Below are positions 10,101 to 21,900 of a stretch of DNA of 64,000 nt, piece by piece. The stretch is from Dermacentor variabilis (taxonomy: Eukaryota > Arthropoda > Arachnida > Ixodida > Ixodidae): contig NW_027460401.1 in NCBI RefSeq assembly GCF_050947875.1, forward strand, positions 1,984,001 through 2,048,000. Direction: 5' to 3'. Position 1 is the stretch's first letter. Every line of letters starts with the position of its first letter. The notes beneath the pieces were generated by a model. It did not search any database, had not been told where the DNA came from, and saw nothing but the letters and a program-made list of their open reading frames with translations. A program made the position numbers and the translations under genes.

Positions 10101-11879
10101 TGGAAAATCACGTATAATACCTAACTTTCAAGTAAGCTCTGCATTTCGCGCGGCCAGCTCTGCTTTGCGCTACTGTTTCCACTAAGCAGTTCGGTTCGCT
10201 CTGCCAACTCTGCTTCGGGCAACTGTTACCCGTAAATGGTTGGCGCGGCTCGCTTCGCGCTATGGAAAATCACGTATAATACCTAACTTTCAAGTAAGCT
10301 CTGCATTTCGCGCGGCCAGCTCTGCTTTGCGCTACTGTTTCCACTAAACAGTTCGGTTCGCGCGGCCAGCTCTGCTTCGGGCAACTGTTTCCCGTAAATG
10401 GTTGGCGCGGCTCGCTTCGCGCTATGGAAAATCACGTATAATACCTAACTTTCAAGTAAGCTCTGCATTTCGCGCGGCCAGCTCTGCTTTGCGCTACTGT
10501 TTCCACTAAGCAGTTCGGTTCGCTCTGCCAGCTCTGCTTCGGGCAACTGTTTCCCGTAAATGGTTGGCGCGGCTCCCTTCACGTTATGGAAAATCACGTA
10601 TAATACCTAACTTTCAAGTAAGCTCTGCACTTCGCGCGGCCAGCTCTGCTTTGCGCTACTGTTTCCACTAAACAGTTCGGTTCGCGCGGCCAGCTCTGCT
10701 TCGGGCAACTGTTTCCCGTAAATGGTTGGCGCGGCTCGCTTCGCGCTATGGAAAATCACGTATAATACCTAACTTTCAAGTAAGCTCTGCACTTCGCGCG
10801 GCCAGCTCTGCTTTGCGCTACTGTTTCCACTAAACAGTTCGGTTCGCTCTGCCTGCTCTGCTTCGGGCAACTGTTTCCCGTAAATGGTTGGCGCGGCTCG
10901 CTTCGCGCTATGGAAAATCACGTATAATTCCTAACTTTCAAGTAGGCTCTGCATTTCGCGCGGCCAGCTCTGATTTGCGCTACTGTTTCCCGTAAATGGT
11001 TGGCACGGCTCCCTTCGCGCTATGGAAAATCACGTATAATACCTAACTTTCAAGTAAGCTCTTCAGTTCGCGCGGCCAGCTCTGCTTTGCGCTACTGTTT
11101 CCACTAAGCAGTTCGGTTCGCGCGGCCAGCTCTGCTTCGGGCAACTGTTTCCCGTAAATGGTTGGCGCGGCTCGCTTCGCGCTATGGAAAATCACGTATA
11201 ATACCTAACTTTCAAGTAAGCTCTGCATTTCGCGCGGCCAGCTCTGCTTTGCGCTACTGTTTCCACTAAGCAGTTCGGTTCGCTCTGCCAACTCTGCTTC
11301 GGGCAACTGTTTCCCGTAAATGGTTGGCGCGGCTCGCTTCGCGCTATGGAAAATCACGTATAATACCTAACTTTCAAGTAAGCTCTGCATTTCGCGCGGC
11401 CAGCTCTGCTTTGCGCTACTGTTTCCACTAAACAGTTCGGTTCGCGCGGCCAGCTCTGCTTCGGGCAACTGTTTCCCGTAAATGGTTGGCGCGGCTCGCT
11501 TCGCGCTATGGAAAATCACGTATAATACCTAACTTTCAAGTAAGCTCTGCATTTCGCGCGGCCAGCTCTGCTTTGCGCTACTGTTTCCACTAAACAGTTC
11601 GGTTCGCGCGGCCAGCTCTGCTTCGGGCAACTGTTTCCCGTAAATGGTTGGCGCGGCTCCCTTCACGTTATGGAAAATCACGTATAATACCTAACTTTCA
11701 AGTAAGCTCTGCACTTCGCGCGGCCAGCTCTGCTTTGCGCTACTGTTTCCACTAAACAGTTCGGTTCGCGCGGCCAGCTCTGCTTCGGGCAACTGTTTCC
11801 CGTAAATGGTTGGCGCGGCTCGCTTCGCGCTATGGAAAATCACGTATAATACCTAACTTTCAAGTAAGCTCTGCATTTC
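3267..11879 (+). repeat. 4224-bp tandem duplication of satellite sequence
   Basis: Sequence from 3267 repeats with a period of 4224 bases: copy 1 is 3267-7490, copy 2 is 7491-11714, and similarity continues to 11879. The length equals 24 monomers of 162 plus 3 of 112. Diagnostic variants confirm the offset: CTGTTGCCAC at 5351 and 9575, CTGCCTGCTC at 5541 and 9765 and again at 6625 and 10849, and AAATGGCTGG near 3680 and 7904. The copies are not fully identical: 4601 T against 8825 C, and 6003 T against 10227 A. They diverge from the array outside 3266/7490 and 7656/11880. Each copy also contains a 1084-bp internal repeat (six 162-bp units plus one 112-bp unit). Confidence 0.88.
4517..4628 (+). 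repeat. Example of the 112-bp short monomer
   Basis: The distance between TATGG landmarks at 4517 and 4629 is 112, exactly one B segment (50 bases) less than normal. The single remaining B starts with the shared CGCGCGGCCAGCTCTGCTT and ends with the B2 signature. The short unit at 5601-5712 is more informative: it has the B1 marker GATTTGCGCTAC followed directly by the B2 ending CCCGTAAATGG, so the junction lies inside B. Short units recur throughout the array. Confidence 0.92.
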
Positions 11880-14800
11880 TCGCGGCCAGCTCTGCTTTGC
11901 GCTACTGTTTCCACTAAACAGTTCGGTTCGCGCGGCCAGCTCTGCTTTGGGCTATTGTTTCCCGTAAATGGTTGGCACGGCTCCCTTCACGTTATGGAAA
12001 ATCACGTATAATTCCTAACTTTCAAGTAAGCTCTGCATTTCGCGCGGCCAGCTCTGCTTTGCGCTACTGTTTCCACTAAACAGTTCGGTTCGCGCGGCCA
12101 GCTCTGCTTCGGGCAACTGTTTCCCGTAAATGGTTGGCGCGGCTCGCTTCGCGCTATGGAAAATCACGTATAATACCTAACTTTCAAGTAAGCTCTGCAT
12201 TTCGCGCGGCCAGCTCTGCTTTGCGCTACTGTTTCCACTAAACAGTTCGGTTCGCGCGGCCAGCTCTGCTTTGGGCTACTGTTTCCCGTAAATGGTTGGC
12301 GCGGCTCGCTTCGCGCTGTGGAAAATCACGTATAATTCCTAACTTTCAAGTAGGCTCTGCATTTCGCGCGGCCAGCTCTGATTTGCGCTACTGTTTCCAC
12401 TAAACAGTTCGGTTCGCGCTGCCAGCTCTGCTTTGAGCTACTGTTTCCCGTAAATGGTTGGCACGGCTCGCTTCGCGCTATGGAAAATCACCTATAATTC
12501 CTAACTTTCAAGTAGGCTCTGCATTTCGCGCGGCCAGCTCTGCTTTGCGCTACTGTTTCCACTAAGCAGTTCGGTTCGCTCTGCCAGCTCTGCTTCGGGC
12601 AACTGTTTCCCGTAAATGGTTGGCGCGGCTCGCTTCGCGCTATGGAAAATCACGTATAATACCTAACTTTCAAGTAAGCTCTGCATTTCGCGCGGCCAGC
12701 TCTGCTTTGCGCTACTGTTTCCACTAAACAGTTCGGTTCGCGCGGCCAGCTCTGCTTTGGGCAACTGTTTCCCGTAAATGGTTGGCGCGGCTCGCTTCGC
12801 GCTATGGAAAATCACGTATAATACCTAACTTTCAAGTAAGCTCTGCATTTCGCGCGGCCAGCTCTGCTTTGCGCTACTGTTTCCACTAAACAGTTCGGTT
12901 CGCGCGGCCAGCTCTGCTTCGGGCAACTGTTTCCCGTAAATGGTTGGCGCGGCTCCCTTCACGTTATGGAAAATCACGTATAATACCTAACTTTCAAGTA
13001 AGCTCTGCATTTCGCGCGGCCAGCTCTGCTTTGCGCTACTGTTTCCACTAAACAGTTCGGTTCACGCGGCCAGCTCTGCTTCGGGCAACTGTTTCCCGTA
13101 AATGGTTGGCGCGGCTCGCTTCGCGCTATGGAAAATCACGTATAATACCTAACTTTCAAGTAAGCTCTGCATTTCGCGCGGCCAGCTCTGCTTTGCGCTA
13201 CTGTTCCCACTAAACAGTTCGGTTCGCGCGGCCAGCTCTGCTTTGGGCTACTGTTTCCCATAAATGGTTGGCGCGGCTCGCTTCGCGCTATGGAAAATCA
13301 CGTATAATTCCTAACTTTCAAGTAGGCTCTGCATTTCGCGCGGCCAGCTCTGATTTGCGCTACTGTTTCCACTAAACAGTTCGGTTCGCGCGGCCAGCTC
13401 TGCTTCGGGCAACTGTTTCCCGTAAATGGTTGGCGCGGCTCGCTTCGCGCTATGGAAAATCACGTATAATTCCTAACTTTCAAGTAAGCTCTGCATTTCG
13501 CGCGGCCAGCTCTGCTTTGCGCTACAGTTTCCACTAAACAGTTCGGTTCGCGCGGCCAGCTCTGCTTTGGGCTACTGTTTCCCATAAATGGTTGGCCCGG
13601 CTCGCTTCGCGCTATGGAAAATCACGTATAATTCCTAACTTTCAAGTAGGCTCTGCATTTCAGGCGGCCAGCTCTGCTTTGCACTACTGTTTCCACTAAT
13701 CAGTTCGGTTCGCGCTGCCAGCTCTGCTTCGGGCAACTGTTTCCCGTAAATGGTTGGCGCGGCTCGCTTCGCGCTATGGAAAATCACGTATAATTCCTAA
13801 CTTTCAAGTAGGCTCTGCATTTCGCGCGGCCAGCTCTGATTTGCGCTACTGTTTCCACTAAACAGTTCGGTTCGCGCGGCCAGCTCTGCTTCGGGCAACT
13901 GTTTCCCGTAAATGGTTGGCGCGGCTCGCTTCGCGCTATGGAAAATCACGTATAATACCTAACTTTCAAGTAAGCTCTGCATTTCGCGCGGCCAGCTCTG
14001 CTTTGCGCTACTGTTTCCACTAAGCAGTTCGGTTCGCTCTGCCAGCTCTGCTTTGGGCTATTGTTTCCCGTAAATGGTTGGCACGGCTCCCTTCACGTTA
14101 TGGAAAATCACGTATAATACCTAACTTTCAAGTAAGCTCTTCAGTTCGCGCGGCCAGCTCTGCTTTGCGCTACTGTTTCCACTAAGCAGTTCGGTTCGCT
14201 CTGCCAGCTCTGCTTCGGGCAACTGTTTCCCGTAAATGGTTGGCGCGGCTCGCTTCGCGCTATGGAAAATCACGTATAATTCCTAACTTTCAAGTAGGCT
14301 CTGCATTTCGCGCGGCCAGCTCTGATTTGCGCTACTGTTTCCACTAAACAGTTCGGTTCGCGCGGCCAGCTCTGCTTCGGGCAACTGTTTCCCGTAAATG
14401 GTTGGCGCGGCTCGCTTCGCGCTATGGAAAATCACGTATAATACCTAACTTTCAAGTAAGCTCTGCATTTCGCGCGGCCAGCTCTGCTTTGCGCTACTGT
14501 TTCCACTAAACAGTTCGGTTCGCGCGGCCAGCTCTGCTTCGGGCAACTGTTTCCCGTAAATGGTTGGCGCGGCTCGCTTCGCGCTATGGAAAATCACGTA
14601 TAATACCTAACTTTCAAGTAAGCTCTGCATTTCGCGCGGCCAGCTCTGCTTTGCGCTACTGTTTCCACTAAGCAGTTCGGTTCGCTCTGCCAGCTCTGCT
14701 TTGGGCTATTGTTTCCCGTAAATGGTTGGCGCGGCTCCCTTCACGTTATGGAAAATCACGTATAATACGTAACTTTCAAGTAAGCTCTGCATTTCGCGCG

Positions 14801-15201
14801 GCCAGCTCTGCTTTGCGCTACTGTTTCCACTAAGCAGTTCGGTTCGCTCTGCCAGCTCTGCTTTGGGCTATTGTTTCCCGTAAATGGTTGGCGCGGCTCC
14901 CTTCACGTTATGGAAAATCACGTATAATACCTAACTTTCAAGTAAGCTCTGCATTTCGCGCGGCCAACTCTGCTTTGCGCTACTGTTTCCAATAAGCAGT
15001 TCGGTTCGCTCTGCCAGCTCTGCTTTGGGCTATTGTTTCCCGTAAATGGTTGGCACGGCTCCCTTCACGTTATGGAAAATCACGTATAATTCCTAACTTT
15101 CAAGTAAGCTCTGCATTTCGCGCGGCCAGCTCTGCTTTGCGCTACTGTTTCCACTAAGCAGTTCGGTTCGCTCTGCCAGCTCTGCTTTGGGCAACTGTTT
15201 C

Positions 15202-15205
15202 CCGT
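15202..15205. repeat. Target-site duplication, left copy (CCGT)
   Basis: CCGT lies immediately before the TG end of the LTR and again immediately after its CA end (15945-15948). The satellite consensus at this place contains a single CCCGTAAATGG, so one CCGT is a duplication made on insertion. With the LTR and one CCGT removed, the distance from TATGG at 15071 to TATGG at 15976 falls from 905 to 162, one exact monomer. Confidence 0.93.
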
Positions 15206-15377
15206 TGTTTGGATCGGACTGCTGGTACGATCTGTTGGGAACTCGGCGCTGACGCCCGTGGTTGTACCTGGGTCGCAAGCCCCAAGGGTAGCGTTGGCCT
15301 GGCGGCCTGGGGTACAACTGGAAGCATCCGAAGGTCCCGGCAAAGCATGAGTCGACTGGTAACAACAAAACAACTTG

Positions 15378-15383
15378 TTTATT
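15378..15383 (-). promoter_or_regulatory. Polyadenylation signal of the LTR (AATAAA)
   Basis: TTTATT on the plus strand reads AATAAA on the minus strand, 110 bases downstream of the TATA box and followed by the T/G-rich AAGTTGTTTTGTTGTT. That is the usual arrangement of an R-U5 boundary. It supports the minus-strand orientation of the LTR. Confidence 0.75.
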
Positions 15384-15493
15384 TTAACATCGCAAAGAGT
15401 TGGCGGTCAGGTTGACCGAAGTAGAGAGACGGGAGAGCACTTCACTCAACAGAAGAAATCGGAGCCCTCCTTTTTGCGTCCGGGGGCAGCTGT

Positions 15494-15500
15494 TTTTATA
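15494..15500 (-). promoter_or_regulatory. TATA box of the LTR promoter
   Basis: On the minus strand the sequence reads GAGTATAAAAACAGC, a canonical TATA box. Transcription would begin roughly 25-30 bases downstream, near 15465-15470, which sets the approximate U3/R boundary. Only the sequence supports this; activity is unknown. Confidence 0.75.
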
Positions 15501-15605
15501 CTCTCGCAGTTGAGGGCAAGAAGGAACCCCTCAAAAGACGAGCACGTGAATGTACAATGGGCTAATGGTGACGCACACTGTCGTAGCGATGCCGTAGCAC
15601 CATGA

Positions 15606-15655
15606 CGAGCACGATCTCGTAGCACCCTGTCGAGCACGATCTCGTAGCACCCTGT
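15606..15655. repeat. 25-bp tandem repeat in U3
   Basis: Two adjacent, identical 25-base copies at 15606-15630 and 15631-15655, each containing CGAGCACGATCTCG. The core CGAGcacgaTCTCG is itself partly self-complementary. Fragments of the same unit (GTAGCACC) lie just upstream. Tandem blocks in U3 often hold transcription-factor or insulator sites, but no specific factor can be named here. Confidence 0.85.
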
Positions 15656-15670
15656 TGTAGCGCTGCCGGT

Positions 15671-15804
15671 CGGGCACAATGACTGTAATGAGAGGATGGT
15701 CCCTGCTTTGGCATCGCCTGTTTCGGGCACAATGACTGGAATGAGAGGATGGTCCCTGCTTTGGCATCGCCTGTTTCGGGCACAATGACTGGAATGAGAG
15801 GGTG
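15671..15804. repeat. 53-bp tandem repeat in U3 (about 2.5 copies)
   Basis: Copies start at 15671, 15724 and 15777, each with CGGGCACAATGACTG, spaced exactly 53 bases. The first two are full-length and differ at one seen position (ACTGTAATG against ACTGGAATG). The third is partial and departs after about 15804. In the minus-strand orientation these lie upstream of the TATA box, where LTR enhancers usually sit. Confidence 0.9.
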
Positions 15805-15822
15805 ATCTTTTGCGGTCGCATC

Positions 15823-15911
15823 GCCGCAGTCGCGCCTGGAAACACCTGCCGATGAGTGTTGCGGCGACGACGATCGGGCCAAAATGTCTGCCGCCCCGCC
15901 GCAGTCGCGCC
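15823..15911. repeat. 14-bp direct repeat near the U3 outer end
   Basis: GCCGCAGTCGCGCC occurs at 15823-15836 and at 15898-15911, 75 bases apart. Both lie in the G+C-rich outer part of U3. They may be part of a larger decayed repeat. No function is assigned. Confidence 0.6.
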
Positions 15912-15944
15912 GGCAAAACCACGTGTCGCAGGCGAAACGCAACA

Positions 15945-15948
15945 CCGT
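15945..15948. repeat. Target-site duplication, right copy (CCGT)
   Basis: Right partner of 15202-15205, immediately after the CA end of the LTR and continuous with AAATGGTTGG of the interrupted monomer. The two copies are identical. Confidence 0.93.
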
Positions 15949-18900
15949 AAATGGTTGGCGCGGCTCCCTTCACGTTATGGAAAATCACGTATAATACCTA
16001 ACTTTCAAGTAAGCTCTGCATTTCGCGCGGCCAACTCTGCTTTGCGCTACTGTTTCCACTAAGCAGTTCGGTTCGCTCTGCCAGCTCTGCTTTGGGCTAT
16101 TGTTTCCCGTAAATGGTTGGCGCGGCTCCCTTCACGTTATGGAAAATCACGTATAATACCTAACTTTCAAGTAAGCTCTGCATTTCGCGCGGCCAACTCT
16201 GCTTTGCGCTACTGTTTCCACTAAGCAGTTCGGTTCGCTCTGCCAGCTCTGCTTTGGGCTATTGTTTCCCGTAAATGGTTGGCGCGGCTCCCTTCACGTT
16301 ATGGAAAATCACGTATAATACCTAACTTTCAAGTAAGCTCTGCATTTCGCGCGGCCAGCTCTGCTTTGCGCTACTGTTTCCACTAAACAGTTCGGTTCGC
16401 GCGGCCAGCTCTGCTTTGGGCTATTGTTTCCCGTAAATGGTTGGCACGGCTCCCTTCACGTTATGGAAAATCACGTATAATACCTAACTTTCAAGTAAGC
16501 TCTGCATTTCGCGCGGCCAACTCTGCTTTGCGCTACTGTTTCCACTAAACAGTTCGGTTCGCGCGGCCAGCTCTGCTTCGGGCAACTGTTTCCCGTAAAT
16601 GGTTGGCGCGGCTCGCTTCGCGCTATGGAAAATCACGTATAATACCTAACTTTCAAGTAAGCTCTGCATTTCGCGCGGCCAGCTCTGCTTTGCGCTACTG
16701 TTTCCACTAAACAGTTCGGTTCGCTCTGCCAGCTCTGCTTTGGGCTATTGTTTCCCGTAAATCGTTGGCGCGGCTCCCTTCACGTTATGGAAAATCACGT
16801 ATAATACCTAACTTTCAAGTAAGCTCTGCATTTCGCGCGGCCAGCTCTGCTTTGCGCTACTGTTTCCACTAAACAGTTCGGTTCGCTCTGCCAGCTCTGC
16901 TTCGGGCAACTGTTTCCCGTAAATGGTTGGCACGGCTCCCTTCACGTTATGGAAAATCACGTATAATACCTAACTTTCAAGTAAGCTCTGCATTTCGCGC
17001 GGCCAACTCTGCTTTGCGCTACTGTTTCCACTAAGCAGTTCGGTTCGCTCTGCCAGCTCTGCTTTGGGCTATTGTTTCCCGTAAATGGTTGGCGCGGCTC
17101 CCTTCACGTTATGGAAAATCACGTATAATACCTAACTTTCAAGTAAGCTCTGCATTTCGCGCGGCCAGCTCTGCTTTGCGCTACTGTTTCCACTAAACAG
17201 TTCGGTTCGCGCGGCCAGCTCTGCTTCGGGCAACTGTTTCCCGTAAACGGTTGGCGCGGCTCGCTTCGCGCTATGGAAAATCACGTATAATACCTAACTT
17301 TCAAGTAAGCTCTGCATTTCGCGCGGCCAGCTCTGCTTTGCGCTACTGTTTCCACTAAGCAGTTCGGTTCGCTCTGCCAGCTCTGCTTTGGGCTATTGTT
17401 TCCCGTAAATGGTTGGCGCGGCTCCCTTCACGTTATGGAAAATCACGTATAATACCTAACTTTCAAGTAAGCTCTGCATTTCGCGCGGCCAGCTCTGCTT
17501 TGCGCTACTGTTTCCACTAAACAGTTCGGTTCGCGCGGCCAGCTCTGCTTCGGGCAACTGTTTCCCGTAAATGGTTGGCGCGGCTCGCTTCGCGCTATGG
17601 AAAATCACGTATAATACCTAACTTTCAAGTAAGCTCTGCATTTCGCGCGGCCAGCTCTGCTTTGCGCTACTGTTTCCACTAAACAGTTCGGTTCGCGCGG
17701 CCAGCTCTGCTTTGGGCTACTGTTTCCCATAAATGGTTGGCGCGGCTCGCTTCGCGCTATGGAAAATCACGTATAATTCCTAACTTTCAAGTAGGCTCTG
17801 CATTTCAGGCGGCCAGCTCTGCTTTGCACTACTGTTTCCACTAATCAGTTCGGTTCGCGCGGCCAGCTCTGCTTCGGGCAACTGTTTCCCGTAAATGGTT
17901 GGCGCGGCTCGCTTCGCGCTATGGAAAATCACGTATAATTCCTAACTTTCAAGTAGGCTCTGCATTTCAGGCGGCCAGCTCTGCTTTGCACTACTGTTTC
18001 CACTAATCAGTTCGGTTCGCGCTGCCAGCTCTGCTTCGGGCAACTGTTTCCCGTAAATGGTTGGCGCGGCTCGCTTCGCGCTATGGAAAATCACGTATAA
18101 TACCTAACTTTCAAGTAGGCTCGGCATTTCAGGCGGCCAGCTCTGCTTTGCACTACTGTTTCCACTAATCAGTTCGGTTCGCGCGGCCAGCTCTGCTTTG
18201 GGCTATTGTTTCCCGTAAATGGTTGGCACGGCTCCCTTCACGTTATGGAAAATCACGTATAATACCTAACTTTCAAGTAAGCTCTTCAGTTCGCGCGGCC
18301 AGCTCTGCTTTGCGCTACTGTTTCCACTAATCAGTTCGGTTCGCTCTGCCAGCTCTGCTTCGGGCAACTGTTTCCCGTAAATGGTTGGCGCGGCTCGCTT
18401 CGCGCTATGGAAAATCACGTATAATTCCTAACTTTCAAGTAGGCTCTGCATTTCGCGCGGCCAGCTCTGATTTGCGCTACTGTTTCCACTAAACAGTTCG
18501 GTTCGCGCGGCCAGCTCTGCTTCGGGCAACTGTTTCCCGTAAATGGTTGGCGCGGCTCGCTTCGCGCTATGGAAAATCACGTATAATACCTAACTTTCAA
18601 GTAAGCTCTGCATTTCGCGCGGCCAGCTCTGCTTTGCGCTACTGTTTCCACTAAACAGTTCGGTTCGCGCGGCCAGCTCTGCTTCGGGCAACTGTTTCCC
18701 GTAAATGGTTGGCGCGGCTCGCTTCGCGCTATGGAAAATCACGTATAATACCTAACTTTCAAGTAAGCTCTGCATTTCGCGCGGCCAGCTCTGCTTTGCG
18801 CTACTGTTTCCACTAAACAGTTCGGTTCGCGCGGCCAGCTCTGCTTCGGGCAACTGTTTCCCGTAAATGGTTGGCGCAGCTCGCTTCGCGCTATGGAAAA

Positions 18901-21900
18901 TCACGTATAATACCTAACTTTCAAGTAAGCTCTGCATTTCGCGCGGCCAGCTGTGCTTTGCGCTACTGTTTCCACTAAACAGTTCGGTTCGCGCGGCCAG
19001 CTCTGCTTTGGGCTACTGTTTCCCATAAATGGTTGGCGCGGCTCGCTTCGCGCTATGGAAAATCACGTATAATTCCTAACTTTCAAGTAGGCTCTGCATT
19101 TCAGGCGGCCAGCTCTGCTTTGCACTACTGTTTCCACTAATCAGTTCGGTTCGCGCGGCCAGCTCTGCTTCGGGCAACTGTTTCCCGTAAATGGTTGGCG
19201 CGGCTCGCTTCGCGCTATGGAAAATCACGTATAATTCCTAACTTTCAAGTAGGCTCTGCATTTCAGGCGGCCAGCTCTGCTTTGCACTACTGTTTCCACT
19301 AATCAGTTCGGTTCGCGCTGCCAGCTCTGCTTCGGGCAACTGTTTCCCGTAAATGGTTGGCGCGGCTCGCTTCGCGCTATGGAAAATCACGTATAATACC
19401 TAACTTTCAAGTAGGCTCGGCATTTCAGGCGGCCAGCTCTGCTTTGCACTACTGTTTCCACTAATCAGTTCGGTTCGCGCGGCCAGCTCTGCTTCGGGCA
19501 ACTGTTTCCCGTAAATGGTTGGCGCGGCTCGCTTCGCGCTATGGAAAATCACGTATAATTCCTAACTTTCAAGTAGGCTCGGCATTTCAGGCGGCCAGCT
19601 CTGCTTTGCGCTACTGTTTCCCGTAAATGGTTGGCGCGGCTCGCTTCGCGCTATGGAAAATCAGGTATAATACCTAACTTTCAAGTAGGCTCGGCATTTC
19701 AGGCGGCCAGCTCTGCTTTGCACTACTGTTTCCACTAATCAGTTCGGTTCGCGCGGCCAGCTCTGCTTCGGGCAACTGTTTCCCGTAAATGGTTGGCGCG
19801 GCTCGCTTCGCGCTATGGAATATCACGTATAATTCCTAACTTTCAAGTAGGCTCTGCATTTCAGGCGGGCAGCTCTGCTTTGCGCTACTGTTTCCCGTAA
19901 ATGGTTGGCGCGGCTCGCTTCGCGCTATGGAAAATCACGTATAATACCTAACTTTCAAGTAGGCTCGGCATTTCAGGCGGCCAGCTCTGCTTTGCACTAC
20001 TGCTTCCACTAATCAGTTCGGTTCGCGCTGCCAGCTCTGCTTCGGGCAACTGTTTCCCGTAAATGGTTGGCGCGGCTCGCTTCGCGCTATGGAAAATCAC
20101 GTATAATACCTAACTTTCAAGTTAGCTCTGCATTTCAGGCGGCCAGCTCTGCTTTGCACTACTGTTTCCACTAATCAGTTGGGTTCGCGCGGCCAGCTCT
20201 GCTTCGGGCAACTGTTTCCCGTAAATGGTTGGCGCGGCTCGCTTCGCGCTATGGAAAATCACGTATAATACCTAACTTTCAAGTAAGCTCTGCATTTCGC
20301 GCGGCCAGCTCTGCTTTGCGCTACTGTTTCCACAAACAGTTCGGTTCGCGCTGCCAGCTCTGCTTCGGGCAACTGTTTCCCGTAAATGGTTGGCGCGGCT
20401 CGCTTCGCGCTATGGAAAATCACGTATAATACCTAACTTTCAAGTAGGCTCTGCATTTCAGGCGGCCAGCTCTGCTTTGCGCTACTGTTTCCACTAAGCA
20501 GTTCGGTTCGCGCGGCCAGCTCTGCTTTGGGCTATTGTTTCCCGTAAATGGTTGGCGCGGCTCGCTTCGCGCTATGGAAAATCACGTATAATACCTAACT
20601 TTCAAGTAAGCTCTGCATTTCGCGCGGCCAGCTCTGCTTTGCGCTACTGTTTCCACAAACAGTTCGGTTCGCGCTGCCAGCTCTGCTTTGGGCTATTGTT
20701 TCCCGTAAATGGTTGGCGCGGCTCGCTTCGCGCTATGGAAAATCACGTATAATACCTAACTTTCAAGTAAGCTCTGCATTTCGCGCGGCCAGCTCTGCTT
20801 TGAGCTATTGTTTCCCGTAAATGGTTGGCGCGGCTCGCTTCGCGCTATGGAAAATCACGTATAATACCTAACTTTCAAGTAGGCTCTGCATTTCAGGCGG
20901 CCAGCTCTGCTTTGCGCTACTGTTTCCACTAAACAGTTCGGTTCGCGCGGCCAGCTCTGCTTTGGGCTATTGTTTCCCGTAAATGGTTGGCACGGCTCCC
21001 TTCACGTTATGGAAAATCACGTATAATACCTAACTTTCAAGTAAGCTCTGCATTTCGCGCGGCCAGCTCTGCTTTGCGCTACTGTTTCCACAAACAGTTC
21101 CGTTCGCGCAGCCAGCTCCGCTCTGGGCTACTGTTTCCCGTAAATGGTTGGCGCGGCTCGCTTCGCGCTATGGAAAATCACGTATAATACCCAACTTTCA
21201 AGTAAGCTCTGCATTTCGCGCGGCCAGCTCTGCTTTGCGCTACTGTTTCCACAAACAGTTCCGTTCGCGCAGCCAGCTCCGCTCTGGGCTACTGTTTCCC
21301 GTAAATGGTTGGCGCGGCTCGCTTCGCGCTATGGAAAATCACGTATAATACCTAACTTTCAAGTAGGCTCTGCATTTCAGGCGGCCAGCTCTGCTTTGCG
21401 CTACTGTTTCCACTAAGCAGTTCGGTTCGCGCTGCCAGCTCTGCTTCGGGCAACTGTTTTCCGTAAATGGTTGGCGCGGCTCGTTTCGCGCTATGGAAAA
21501 TCACGTATAATACCTAACTTTCAAGTAGGCTCTGCATTTCAGGCGGCCAGCTCTGCTTTGCGCTACTGTTTCCACTAAGCAGTTCGGTTCGCGCTGCCAG
21601 CTCTGCTTCGGGCAACTGTTTCCCGTAAATGGTTGGCACGGCTCCCTTCACGTTATGGAAAATCACGTATAATACCTAACTTTCAAGTAAGCTCTGCATT
21701 TCAGGCGGCCAGCTCTGCTTTGCGCTACTGTTTCCACAAACAGTTCCGTTCGCGCAGCCAGCTCCGCTCTGGGCTACTGTTTCCCGTAAATGGTTGGCGC
21801 GGCTCGCTTCGCGCTATGGAAAATCACGTATAATACCTAACTTTCAAGTAAGCTCTGCATTTCGCGCGGCCAGCTCTGCTTTGGGCTACTGTTTCCCGTA

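Larger units (their letters stand above)
1447..15205 (+). repeat. Satellite array, left block (162-bp monomers)
   Basis: Head-to-tail copies of a 162-bp monomer occupy the whole interval, all in the same orientation. Using the landmark TATGG as a start, successive units at 1601, 1763 and 1925 are exactly 162 apart. Most units carry 'GCATTTCGCGCGGCC' in the A/B1 junction and TAAACAG, TAAGCAG or TAATCAG in B1. Occasional 112-bp units occur, for example 4517-4628 and 5601-5712. A minority subtype has 'CTCTTCAGTTCG' in place of 'CTCTGCATTTCG', including the very first unit. The sequence 'CAGGCGG', common further right, first appears at about 13661. No monomer contains an open frame that runs through it at 162 bp, and no gene interrupts the block. 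Confidence 0.98.
15206..15944 (-). mobile_element. Solo LTR of a retrotransposon (739 bp)
   Basis: A 739-bp insertion with TGTT...AACA ends and a 4-bp target-site duplication sits inside B2 of a satellite monomer. On the minus strand it has the order expected of an LTR: a U3 region with tandem repeats (15944 to about 15500), a TATAAAA box at 15494-15500, an AATAAA signal at 15378-15383, then a U5 of about 150 bases ending at 15206. No gag, pol, integrase, primer-binding site or second LTR is present, so this is a solo LTR, usually left by recombination between the two LTRs of a full element. A 4-bp duplication suits Ty3/gypsy and also some BEL/Pao elements. The sequence does not decide between them. 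Open frames within it, up to 180 codons on the minus strand, run through the U3 repeats into flanking satellite and are not genes. Confidence 0.9.

Noticed and set aside
15080..15605. Short open frames of 64 to 97 codons on both strands over the U5/R part of the LTR
   Set aside because: They overlap in several frames, span the LTR/satellite junction and match no family I recognise.
15206..15944. Complete LTR retrotransposon or non-LTR element
   Set aside because: There is no internal coding region, second LTR, primer-binding site or terminal A-rich tail. Only one LTR-like unit lies between the duplicated target bases.
15446..15988. 180-codon minus-strand open frame across the insertion
   Set aside because: It starts in satellite sequence, crosses the target-site duplication and the U3 tandem repeats, and gives a low-complexity, repeat-derived product with no recognised domain. 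It is not a retrotransposon protein.
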